From Streptomyces olivochromogenes (GTDB lineage: Bacteria; Actinomycetota; Actinomycetes; Streptomycetales; Streptomycetaceae), in assembly GCF_001514115.1 (NCBI RefSeq), contig NZ_KQ948462.1, positions 228,356 to 292,355 of the forward strand: a stretch of DNA of 64,000 bases. The letters are read 5' to 3'. Below, piece by piece: positions 11,526 to 19,900 of the stretch (within the stretch, counting starts at the first letter, position 1; every line of letters begins with the position of its first letter). Below the pieces are notes generated by a model that saw only the letters and a list, made by a program, of their open reading frames with translations, was not told where the DNA came from and ran no database searches. The position numbers were made by a program, and so were the translations under genes.

Positions 11526-11555
11526 TTGACACTTCCTTCGGTGGCGACATACGTT
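11526..11555 (+). promoter_or_regulatory. HrdB-type promoter candidate
   Basis: A consensus TTGACA (11526-11531) lies 18 bp before TACGTT (11550-11555, TANNNT). It points rightward into the hairpin-rich region and starts transcription about 7 bp downstream. Confidence 0.5.
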
Positions 11556-11561
11556 CGCAAG

Positions 11562-11953
11562 CGCTGGACCAGGCATCAGGCCAAGGTGTGCGCCAAGTGC
11601 GGGTGACGGAACAACGGCCCGCCCCGGCGCCCGGAAGGGAGCGGTTCGTTGCCGTCGACCAGGCCCTCCCTCCGTCGCACTTCAGGTTCGCCTCGGGCTG
11701 CTCCCCGGGAGTCGTGTGCGCCCAGCGGGGCGGCGGCGCGACCCAGAAGCGCGTCCACTGCATCATCCGCACGCCCAACGGCAATTCGGCAACGACTACG
11801 GGAAGGAGCTTCTTCGACAGCACCATCTGACGTCACCCCACCATCGGTGACGTGACCGACTCAGGTGGTTTCTCAGTCATAGGAAAATCAGTACCTGAGT
11901 GGTTTCTCCGTCATGGCGAGGGCCGCACCCGTTGTCAGGGGGTGCGGCCCTCG
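11562..11953 (+). ncRNA. Candidate small RNA with repeated loop motif and intrinsic terminator
   Basis: Between the promoter-like pair and a strong terminator there is no good coding frame but clear RNA structure. Hairpin A has 8-bp arms ACGTCACC (11830-11837) and GGTGACGT (11846-11853). Hairpin B has ACTCAGGT (11859-11866) and ACCTGAGT (11893-11900) with a 26-nt loop. The terminator is at 11917-11953. The motif GGTTTCTC-N-GTCAT occurs twice, 34 bp apart, once in the loop of hairpin B (11867-11880) and once in the single-stranded linker before the terminator (11901-11914). Repeated unpaired motifs of this kind are typical of RNA seed or protein-binding sites. It could instead be the 3' region of a small unrecognised transcript. 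Confidence 0.35.
11917..11953. terminator. Strong hairpin terminator
   Basis: A perfect 14-bp GC-rich stem (11917-11930 with 11940-11953) and a 9-nt loop. It ends whatever is transcribed from the left and insulates the LPMO promoter. Confidence 0.85.
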
Positions 11954-11955
11954 TG

Positions 11956-11985
11956 CGTGAAGCGCTTACACGTGAAGCGTTTACA
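11956..11985. promoter_or_regulatory. Tandem pair of LacI-type operator-like sequences
   Basis: Two adjoining 15-bp repeats contain TGAAGCGCTTACA (11958-11970) and TGAAGCGTTTACA (11973-11985). Both fit the general LacI-family pattern TGNAANCGNTTNCA. They lie about 35 bp before the CebR-type box of the LPMO gene. Confidence 0.5.
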
Positions 11986-12018
11986 GAGGTGCTTGTGCGC
12001 GCTAACGTCCGAATGAGG

Positions 12019-12032
12019 TGGGAGCGCTCCCA
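12019..12032. promoter_or_regulatory. CebR-type operator (TGGGAGCGCTCCCA)
   Basis: A perfect 14-bp palindrome identical to the consensus operator of CebR, the LacI-family repressor of cellulose and cello-oligosaccharide use in Streptomyces. It lies 81 bp before the LPMO start, in the expected position for repression lifted by cellobiose. Confidence 0.85.
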
Positions 12033-12112
12033 TGTGGCGGACCGGAACCCGCCGGGAGTTGCTCCCGCCTCACCTCACTTTCCCGAGACACCGAGCGAAG
12101 GGTCTGTTCGGC

Positions 12113-13189
12113 ATGTCTGGAACTGTCATGAACGTGACAAGGTCCCGATTATCGCGGCCCACCCGCCGCCGCTCCCTCCTCCTCGCCCTCCTCACCGTCG
12201 TCCCTGCCCTCGGCCTGGTCGTCACGACCGGCGGAAAGGCGGCGGCGCACGGCACTCCCATGAAACCCGGCAGCCGTACCTTCCTGTGCTGGCAGGACGG
12301 GCTGACCGACACCGGTGAGATCAAGCCCGTGAACCCGGCCTGCAAGGCGGCCCAGCAGGTGAGCGGCACCACGCCGTTCTACAACTGGTTCTCGGTGCTC
12401 CGCTCGGACGGCGCGGGCCGCACCCGCGGCTTCGTCCCCGACGGGGAGCTGTGCAGCGGCGGCAACCCCAACTTCGCCGGCTTCAACCTGCCCCGGAGCG
12501 ACTGGCCGCTCACCCATCTCACCTCCGGTGCCACGGTCGACTTCTCCTACAACGCCTGGGCCGCGCACCCGGGTTGGTTCTACGTCTATGTCACCAAGGA
12601 CGGTTTCGACCCGACCAAGGCGCTCACCTGGAGCGACATGGAGGACCAGCCGTTCCTGACCGTCGACCACCCGCCGCTCAACGGCAGCCCGGGCACGGTC
12701 GAGGCCAACTACTCGTGGACCGGACAGCTCCCCGCGAACAAGTCGGGCCGCCACATCATCTACGTGGTCTGGCAGCGCTCGGACAGCGCGGAGACCTTCT
12801 ACTCCTGCTCGGACGTCGTCTTCGACGGCGGCAACGGCGAGGTGACGGGCATTCACGACCCCGGCAACCCCACCGAACCCCCGCCCGGCGTCTGCTCCGA
12901 GACCCGTCGGACGACCAACAGCTGGACCGGCGGTTACCAGTCGGAGGTGACCGTCACCAACACCGGAGACGTGCCGATGCTCGGCTGGATGGTCGACTGG
13001 ACCCTGCCGGGCGGCCAGTCGGTCGTCAGCCTCTGGAACGGCGACGCGACCTACAGCGGCCAGGACGTGATGGTGCACAACGCCGACTGGAACGGTGCGC
13101 TGGATCCCGGGAAGAGCGCGACCTTCGGGTACGTCGTCTCGGGCTCCGGCGGTGATCCCGCGACCGTGCTTCCCTGCCAGGTCGGTTGA
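12113..13189 (+). CDS. Secreted lytic polysaccharide monooxygenase (AA10) with C-terminal CBM2
   Basis: A 358-residue copper enzyme that oxidatively cleaves crystalline polysaccharide. The signal peptide ends in AAA before HGTPMKPGSR, so the mature protein begins with the histidine of the copper-binding histidine brace. The second brace histidine is in NAWAAHPGWFYVY. The AA10 domain runs to about residue 250 and ends in FYSCSDVVFDGG. A Pro/Glu linker and a family 2 carbohydrate-binding module follow (from C at GVCSETRRT, with conserved Trp in NSWTGGYQSEVTVTN, LGWMVDWTL and HNADWNGAL, to the final Cys). The CBM2 and the CebR box indicate cellulose rather than chitin as substrate. The ATG at 12113 follows GAAGG about 10 bases upstream; an ATG at 12128 is the alternative. 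A longer frame from 12032 would start inside the operator. Confidence 0.93.
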   Translation: MSGTVMNVTRSRLSRPTRRRSLLLALLTVVPALGLVVTTGGKAAAHGTPMKPGSRTFLCWQDGLTDTGEIKPVNPACKAAQQVSGTTPFYNWFSVLRSDGAGRTRGFVPDGELCSGGNPNFAGFNLPRSDWPLTHLTSGATVDFSYNAWAAHPGWFYVYVTKDGFDPTKALTWSDMEDQPFLTVDHPPLNGSPGTVEANYSWTGQLPANKSGRHIIYVVWQRSDSAETFYSCSDVVFDGGNGEVTGIHDPGNPTEPPPGVCSETRRTTNSWTGGYQSEVTVTNTGDVPMLGWMVDWTLPGGQSVVSLWNGDATYSGQDVMVHNADWNGALDPGKSATFGYVVSGSGGDPATVLPCQVG

Positions 13190-13279
13190 CCGGGCTCTGG
13201 GCGGACCGGGTGGGTGGTGTGGAACTCACCCGGTCCGCGAGCCCGGGCGGGCGAGGGGGGTTGCTGCCCGGGTTGGGGG

Positions 13280-13313
13280 TCCCCTGCTCGAGCGAAACCG
13301 AGAGCTTGGGGGA
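13280..13313. terminator. Streptomyces dispersed-repeat hairpin acting as terminator
   Basis: TCCCCTGCTC (13280-13289) pairs with GAGCTTGGGGGA (13302-13313) around GAGCGAAACCGA. Hairpins of this GAGCGAAxCCGAGAGC form occur after many Streptomyces genes. Confidence 0.7.
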
Positions 13314-13340
13314 GCGTGGCTTGTGACGACCGAGGCGTGC

Positions 13341-13397
13341 GACAACGTTGTCTGATGGTCTGTACATGACTCTACCGCCTCAACCGACAACGATGTC
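13341..13397. promoter_or_regulatory. Two GACAACGTTGTC-type operators before GH92 gene 1
   Basis: GACAACGTTGTC (13341-13352) is a perfect palindrome with a central ACGT, and GACAACGATGTC (13386-13397) differs at one base, 45 bp later. The perfect copy recurs before the second GH92 gene (20893-20904), so both are probably bound by one regulator, likely LacI-type by the central CG dyad. Confidence 0.7.
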
Positions 13398-13565
13398 AAG
13401 CGAGTTGAGGGATCACTGGGGGGCGCGTTGCGCCATAGGGGTGTGCGCCGAGCGTGCCTGCGGGGCCGCACGCGGTCTTCCGTGGTACCCGTGGCGCACG
13501 TTACTGTCCCTGCGGCTTGTGCGACCTGTGGTGCGCGACCCGTCCGAAGGAGGAGGGGCCGCGTC

Positions 13566-16500
13566 ATGCGTTTCCGTCCGTCATCCGTCCTGCTCGCCGT
13601 CGCCCTGGCGGCCGCCGGGATCACCCCCGCCGTCACCCCCGCGGCGGCTGCCGCCGCATCACCGGACCTCGTCCGGGACCCCACCACCTACGTCGACCCG
13701 CTCATCGGCACCAAGAACGGCGGCAACGTCTTCCCCGGCGCCGTCGTCCCCTTCGGCATGCTCTCCTGGAGCCCAGAGAACACCCGCGGCGACGCCACCC
13801 GTACGGCCGCGCCGGGCGGTTACCAGTACGACGCCACCCGCATCAGGGGTTTCAGCCTCACCCACATGTCCGGCACGGGCTGCGCGGGCGGTAGCGGTGA
13901 CAGCCCCTTCTTCCCGTACGCCGGTGAGGTCACGTCCTCCCCGGCGAGCGACACCAAGGACGCGGTGTACGCGGCCGACTTCGCGCACACCGACGAGACC
14001 GCCGAGCCCGGCCACTACAAGGTCGGCCTCGCCTCCGGTGTCACCGCCGACCTCACGGCGACCGCGCGCACCGGCTCGGGCCGTTTCACCTTCCCCGCCG
14101 ACAAGCCCGCCTCGCTGCTGGTCCGCAGTGCCAACTCCGAGATCGGCTCGACCGATTCGACTCTGAAGATCGACCCGGCGACCCGTACGGTCTCCGGGTC
14201 CGTCACCTCCGGGAACTTCTGCGGCTACCTCGACCCCGAGGGCCAACGCGCCTACTACACGCTCTACTTCACCGCGCGCTTCGACCGTGACTTCAAGTCG
14301 ACCGGCACCTGGCAGGACGACAAGCTGAGCCCGGGTTCCACGGAGGCGAGCGGCGGTACCGGCGGCTTCGCGAGCGGCGGCCGTCCCGTCGCGGGCAAGG
14401 GCGCGGGCGGCTATGTGGAGTTCGAGCCCGGCGCCGACCCCGTGAACGTCAAGGTCGGCATCTCGTACGTCAGCCAGGCGGGTGCCGCCGCCAACCTCGC
14501 GGCCGAGAACCCGCCGTCCCGCTCCTTCGCCTCGGTCCAGGACGCCGCCCACCGGGCCTGGCGCGACCAGCTCGGCGCGATCAGGGTCGGCGGCGGCAGC
14601 GACAGCGACCGCACCACCTTCTACACCGCGCTCTACCACGCCCTTCTGCACCCGAACGTCATCAGTGACGCCGACCGCAGATACCGGGGACCCGACGACA
14701 AGGTCCATGTCGTCGGCCGCGGCCACCGGGCCCAGTACGGCACCTTCTCCGGCTGGGACGTCTACCGCTCCCAGGTCCAGCTGCTGACCCTGCTCAGCCC
14801 GGACACCGGCTCCGACATCGCGCAGTCGCTGCTCGAACTCGCCCGGCAGAACGGCGGCGTCTGGGACCGCTGGCTGCACGGCGCGAGCGGCACCCACGTC
14901 ATGAACGGCGACCCGTCCCCGACCGCGCTCGCCGGCATCCGGGCCTTCGGCGGCACCGACTTCGACCTGCGCGGCGCGCTGGACTCGCTGGTCAAGGCCG
15001 CGACGGTACCGACCGAGGGCGACCTCTCCTCCTCGGGCAAGCCGGTCCTGTCCGTCGGGCAGCGGCCGTCGCTCGACAAGTACCTCGAGCAGCACTACAT
15101 GCCGTCCGTGTCCAACGCCTGGGGCGGCGCCGCCGAGACCCTCGAGATGTCCGGCGCGGACTTCGCGCTCTCCCAGCTCGCCACGGCGGCGGGCAAGAAG
15201 CAGACGGCCGCCGACTTCGCCCAGCGCTCCCAGTGGTGGCAGAACAACTTCAACCTCGCCGCGGACTCGACCGGCGGCTATATCGCCAACCGCAAGGCGG
15301 ACGGCAGCTGGGTCACCGGCTTCACCCCGGCGACCGGCAACGGATTCGTGGAGGGTACGGCCGCCCAGTACACCTGGATGGTGCAGCACAACCCGGCCGG
15401 GCTCTTCGCCGCGATGGGCGGCCGGGACAAGGCACTCGACCGCCTCGACACCTTCTTCCACAACGCCGACGGCAGCTGGGCCTTCTCGGGCAGCGGTGGC
15501 GACAAGTCGGAGCTGGACAACGAGCCCTCGATCAACGTGCCCTACCTGTACGCCTACGCGGGCGCGCCCTACAAGACGCAGGAGACCGTCCGCGCCGCGA
15601 TGACGGGGTTGTGGTCGACCCAGCCGGGCGGCATCCCAGGGAACGACGACCTGGGGGAGATGTCGTCCTGGTACGTCTTCTCCGCGCTCGGCATGTATCC
15701 GCAGGTCCCCTCCCGCGCCGAACTCGTCCTGGCGTCACCGCTGTTCACTCGGGTGGAGATCAACCGGCCCGGGGGCAACGACATCGAGATCCGTGCGAAC
15801 GGCGCAGTCGCCGACGCCCCGTACGTGCAGTCGCTGAAGGTCGACGGCCGTACCAGCGAACGCCCTTGGCTCCCCGCCTCCTTCGTCCGCGACGGCGGCA
15901 CGCTCGACTACACGCTCTCCGGTACCCCGAACCGCACCTGGGGCAGTGACCCGGCGGCCGCCCCGCCGTCCTTCCGCGAGGGCGAGCAGCCGTACCAGAT
16001 CGGTGTGGGCCCGACCACGGCGACGCTCGCACCCGGCGGCAGCACGAAGCTCGACATCCGTGCCCTCGCGCTGAGCGGCGGCGCCGGCCCCGAGGTCCGC
16101 TTCAAGGTGGACACCCCGGCCGGCGTGACCGCGACCCCCGCCGAGGGCACCGTGACCGACGGCGCCCAGGAGATCACCCTGTCCGCCGGTGACACCGCCC
16201 AGCAGGGCTTCTACGACGTCAAGGTCACCGTGACATCGGCCGCCACCTCCTACGAGCAGCCGGTGGCCCTGACCGTCGCGGCGCCCGGCTCCCTCCTGGC
16301 CGCCTACAACAACACCGGTGTCTCCGACGACACCGGCGACCACGACGAGGCCGACTACGACGGCGGCGGCTGGAGCTACTCCCGTCAGGCCCTCGCCGCC
16401 GCCGGCCTGACCCCCGGCACGCAGGGCACCGTGGACGGCCTCACCTACACCTGGCCCGGCTCTCCCACCGGCCGTCCCGACAACGCCTCGGCGACCGCCC

Positions 16501-16847
16501 AGACCATCGAACTGGCCCACCCGGCCGACCGGTTGTCCTTCATCGGCAGCGCGGTCAACGGCAACCAGCAGACCCACGCGACCGTCACCTACACCGACGG
16601 CAGCACGGACTCCGTCGACCTCTCCTTCACCGACTGGACCGTCGGCGGCGGAGGCGGCACCGTCCAGTACGGCAACGAGACCGTCGCCAGGGCCGCGTAC
16701 CGCAATGTCGCGGGCGCCGACAAGGACCCGGTGGCCACGTACGTCTTCGCCACCAAGCCCTTCCAGGCCCCGTCCGGCAAGACCGTCAGGAGCGTGAAGC
16801 TGCCGGACAACGCGGATCTGCACGTGTTCACCCTCGCGGTGAGCTGA
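13566..16847 (+). CDS. Secreted GH92 alpha-mannosidase (1)
   Basis: A 1093-residue exported glycosidase. After the signal peptide (residues 1-31, ending AAAAAA) comes the GH92 core, with family landmarks YVDPLIGTKNGGNVFPG near residue 42, FSLTHMSGTGCAGG near 96-109, FYTALYHALLHPN near 350 and NDDLGEMSSWYVFSALGMYP near 695. GH92 enzymes are calcium-dependent exo-alpha-mannosidases acting on mannans or N-glycans. A C-terminal NEW3-type sandwich (about residues 825-905) and a further beta-sandwich (about 910-1093) follow. The ATG at 13566 has a strong GGAGGAGG site about 8 bases upstream. It converges with the second GH92 gene across a shared terminator, and both carry the same operator, so they are likely induced together by mannan- or glycan-derived sugar. 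Linkage specificity cannot be read. Confidence 0.93.
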   Translation: MRFRPSSVLLAVALAAAGITPAVTPAAAAAASPDLVRDPTTYVDPLIGTKNGGNVFPGAVVPFGMLSWSPENTRGDATRTAAPGGYQYDATRIRGFSLTHMSGTGCAGGSGDSPFFPYAGEVTSSPASDTKDAVYAADFAHTDETAEPGHYKVGLASGVTADLTATARTGSGRFTFPADKPASLLVRSANSEIGSTDSTLKIDPATRTVSGSVTSGNFCGYLDPEGQRAYYTLYFTARFDRDFKSTGTWQDDKLSPGSTEASGGTGGFASGGRPVAGKGAGGYVEFEPGADPVNVKVGISYVSQAGAAANLAAENPPSRSFASVQDAAHRAWRDQLGAIRVGGGSDSDRTTFYTALYHALLHPNVISDADRRYRGPDDKVHVVGRGHRAQYGTFSGWDVYRSQVQLLTLLSPDTGSDIAQSLLELARQNGGVWDRWLHGASGTHVMNGDPSPTALAGIRAFGGTDFDLRGALDSLVKAATVPTEGDLSSSGKPVLSVGQRPSLDKYLEQHYMPSVSNAWGGAAETLEMSGADFALSQLATAAGKKQTAADFAQRSQWWQNNFNLAADSTGGYIANRKADGSWVTGFTPATGNGFVEGTAAQYTWMVQHNPAGLFAAMGGRDKALDRLDTFFHNADGSWAFSGSGGDKSELDNEPSINVPYLYAYAGAPYKTQETVRAAMTGLWSTQPGGIPGNDDLGEMSSWYVFSALGMYPQVPSRAELVLASPLFTRVEINRPGGNDIEIRANGAVADAPYVQSLKVDGRTSERPWLPASFVRDGGTLDYTLSGTPNRTWGSDPAAAPPSFREGEQPYQIGVGPTTATLAPGGSTKLDIRALALSGGAGPEVRFKVDTPAGVTATPAEGTVTDGAQEITLSAGDTAQQGFYDVKVTVTSAATSYEQPVALTVAAPGSLLAAYNNTGVSDDTGDHDEADYDGGGWSYSRQALAAAGLTPGTQGTVDGLTYTWPGSPTGRPDNASATAQTIELAHPADRLSFIGSAVNGNQQTHATVTYTDGSTDSVDLSFTDWTVGGGGGTVQYGNETVARAAYRNVAGADKDPVATYVFATKPFQAPSGKTVRSVKLPDNADLHVFTLAVS

Positions 16848-16865
16848 GACCTCGACCGCACAACA

Positions 16866-16899
16866 GGGCGGGCGCGGAGAGTGATCTCCGCGCCCGCCC
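16866..16899. terminator. Bidirectional terminator between the two GH92 genes
   Basis: A perfect 15-bp stem (16866-16880 with 16885-16899) with a GTGA tetraloop, 18 bp after one stop codon and 16 bp after the opposing one. Confidence 0.92.
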
Positions 16900-16915
16900 C
16901 GCCCGTGTGAGGGTG

Positions 16916-19900
16916 TCAGCCCAGCAGTTCCACCTCCGCGAGCGTCGCCTCGCTGTCGAGGACCAGGCGGTAGTGCGCGTACGAGCCCGGATGCGCGACC
17001 GAGAACACCCGGGTCTGCTTGTCCCAGGTGAAGGACTCACCGGAGCGCTTGTCGAGGTCGGTCCACGTGGTGCCGTCGGAGGAGCCCTGCAGGACCCAGC
17101 CCGCCGGGGCCTTGGTGTGATCCGCGGACGAGGTCAGGGTGTACTGGACCCCCTTGGCCGCGGCGGACGTCGGCAGGTCGACCGAGGTGACCGTGGCGTC
17201 CGTCGCCGACGTGTTGTCGAAGAGCGCGCCGTCACCCTTGAGGACGTCCGCGCGGGGCGTGGGCACCTTGTCGTCCTCGGTGATCGACACGGGCGCCGCG
17301 TCCTTGCCCGTGCCCCACGACGACGGCTTGGAGCCCATGTCGAACTCCAGCACGCCGCCACGGGAGATGAGCGAGTGGGGGAGCGAAGTCGACGTCCAGC
17401 GCTTGCCGTTGAACTTCACGCCCTGCACGTACACGTTCTTCGCGCTGTTCTTCGGAGCCTTGACGACCAGGTCCTTGCCGTTCTCCAGGTGCACGGTCGC
17501 CTTGGTGAACAGCGGGGAGCCGATGGCGTATTCGCCGCTGCCCATCACCAGCGGGTAGAAGCCGAGCGAGGAGAAGAGGTACCAGGCGGACTGCTCGCCG
17601 TTGTCCTCGTCGCCGTGGTAGCCCTGCCCGATCTCACTGCCGGTGTAGAGGCGGGAGAGGACCTCGCGGATGTTCTTCTGGGTCTTCCAGGGCTGACCCG
17701 CCGCGTCGTACATGTAGTTCACGTGGTGGGCCACCTGGTTGGAGTGCCCGTACATGCCCAGCCGTACGTCACGCGCCTCGGTCATCTCGTGGATGACCCC
17801 GCCGTAGGAGCCCACGAAGTCCGGCGAGGCCGTCTCGGGGGTGGCGAAGTACGTGTCGAGCTTCTGGGCCAGCCCGCTCCGGCCGCCGTACAGGTTGGCG
17901 AGGCCCCGTGAGTCCTGCGGCGCGGTGAAGGCGTACCCCCAGCCGTTCGTCTCGGTGTAGTCGTAGCCCCACACTCGCGGGTCGTACTTCGATGAGTCCA
18001 GGCGCCAGTTGCCCTGCGCGTCGCGGCCCTGGAAGAACCCGGCCTTCGAGTCGAAGAGGTTCACATAGTCCTGGGCCCGGTTGAGGAAGTACGCGGACTC
18101 CTCCTTGTAGCGCTTCTTGCCGGTCTTCTTGTAGAGGGCCTGGCCCATCTCGGCGATGCCGTAGTCGTTGACGTATCCCTCCATCGCCCACGAGAGGCCC
18201 TCGCCGGTGGCGGTGCTGGTGTAGCCGAGGAAGGGGGACGTCGACATGCCCTTGCGGCCCACGCCGGAGGCCGGCGGGACGACGGTCGCGTTCTTCAGGG
18301 CGGCGTCGTAGGCCGCCTCCGCGTCGAAGTTCACGCCCTTGACGTAGGCGTCCGCGAACGCCACGTCCGAGGAGGTGCCGGTCATCAGGTCCGCGTACCC
18401 GGGGGAGGACCAGCGCGAGGTCCAGCCGCCGTCCTTGTACTGCTGCACGAACCCGTCGACCATCTCACCCGCCTGAGAGGGCGTCAGGAAGGAGTACGCC
18501 GGCCAGGTCGTCCGATAGGTGTCCCAGAAGCCGTTGTTGACGTACACCTTGCCGTCGACGATCTTCGCCCCGGTGTGGGTGGGGGTGTCAGGACCGGGCA
18601 TCGCGGAGAACGGCGAGGCGTACTGGTACTTCGAACCGACCTTCTCGAAGCCGGAGTTGGGGTACAGGTACAGCCGGTACATGCTGGAGTACAGCGTGGT
18701 CAGCTGGTCCGGCGTCGCGCCCTCGACCTCGACCTTGCCGAACAGCTTGTCCCACGTCTTGCGCGCCCGCTCCTTGACCGTCCCGAACGACGTGCCGTCG
18801 GGGATCTCCTGGCGCAGGTTGTCCTTGGCCTGGTCGATGCTGATGAGGGAGGTCGCCAGGCGCAGGGTGACCGTGTGGTCGGCGCCGGGCTTGAACTTCA
18901 GGTACCCCTTGACGCCGGACGAGCCGCCGTCCGTCACCGGCGCGTCGAACACCCCGTAGACGAAGAGCCGGGTCGCACCCGTCGACAGCCCGGACTTGAC
19001 GTCCGAGTACCCGGTGACGATCCCGTTGTCCTTGTCCAGCGTGAGGCCCGCCTGCTCGGTCACGTTGTCGAAGAGCACGCTCGCGTCCTCACCCGGATAG
19101 GTGAAGCGCAGGGCCGCGGCATGGTCGGTGGGCGCCATCTCCGCCTTGAGACCGTTCTCGAAGGTCACCCCGTAGTAGTACGGGCGCGCGGTCTCGTTCT
19201 CGTGCCGGAAGGCGAGCGCGCGGGCGGTGCGGCCGGTGTCCGGGGTGCCCGCGGCGGCCGAGGGCATCACCTGGAAGGTCTGCCGGTCACCCATCCAGGG
19301 GCTCGGCTCGTGGCTCGCGCTGAACGCCTCGATGGTCGGCAGGTTGTCCGCGTTGTTCGCGCGCGCGTAGTCGTACAGCCAGCTCAGCGAGCCCGCGTTG
19401 GTCACCGGCGTCCAGAAGTTGAAGCCGTGGGGGACGGCCGTCGCCGGGAAGTTGTTGCCGCGCGAGAAGCCGCCGCTGGAGTTGGTGCCGCGGGTCGTCA
19501 GCGCGTAGTCGGCCAGATGCGCCTTGGGCTTCTCGGGGGCCACGGTCTTCAGCGCCACGTCGTCCAGCCAGCCGCGGAACTTCGCCGGGCCCTTGGGGGA
19601 GTCGTACGCGAGGAGTATCCGGTCGACGGTCTTCCCGGCCGCGACCGAACCGATCCGCGAGGCGACGTTGTTCCACTGGTTGACGTACAGCACCTTGGCC
19701 GCGCCCTGTCCCTGCGGCGTCAGCGCGAACCCGTGCTGGTCGACCGCGTTCAGGTCACTCAGATAGGTGCCGTCCGTGAACGCCAGGTCCACCGACACGT
19801 TCGTGGCGTCGTAGTCCCGGTCGCCGTCCGCCATCGAGGGGAAGATCCGGTACGACAGCTCGCTGTCGCGCCCGACACCCACGTTCACGTCGAAGACCTT

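Larger units (their letters stand above)
11423..12112. other. 690-bp intergenic region: short repeats, promoter, hairpins, operators
   Basis: No convincing protein gene is seen. It holds a 9-bp tandem repeat (11458-11502), a promoter-like pair (11526-11555), three hairpins (11830-11953) and the LPMO operators. An open frame ending at 11830 begins before the promoter. A good GGAAGGAGC ribosome binding site at 11800-11808 is followed by AGCACCATCTGAC, where one inserted G would create an ATG start, so a decayed gene start is possible. Confidence 0.5.
13190..13565. other. 376-bp intergenic region before the first GH92 gene
   Basis: It contains a dispersed-type hairpin (13280-13313) ending the LPMO transcript, two GACAAC-type operators (13341-13397) and the GH92 leader with GAAGGAGGAGGGG as ribosome binding site. 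No gene is seen. Confidence 0.7.

Noticed and set aside
11507..11830. Open frame of 107 codons after the sensor kinase gene
   Set aside because: It starts upstream of the best promoter, has no ribosome binding site, and its residue composition looks random. Kept only as possible decayed sequence.
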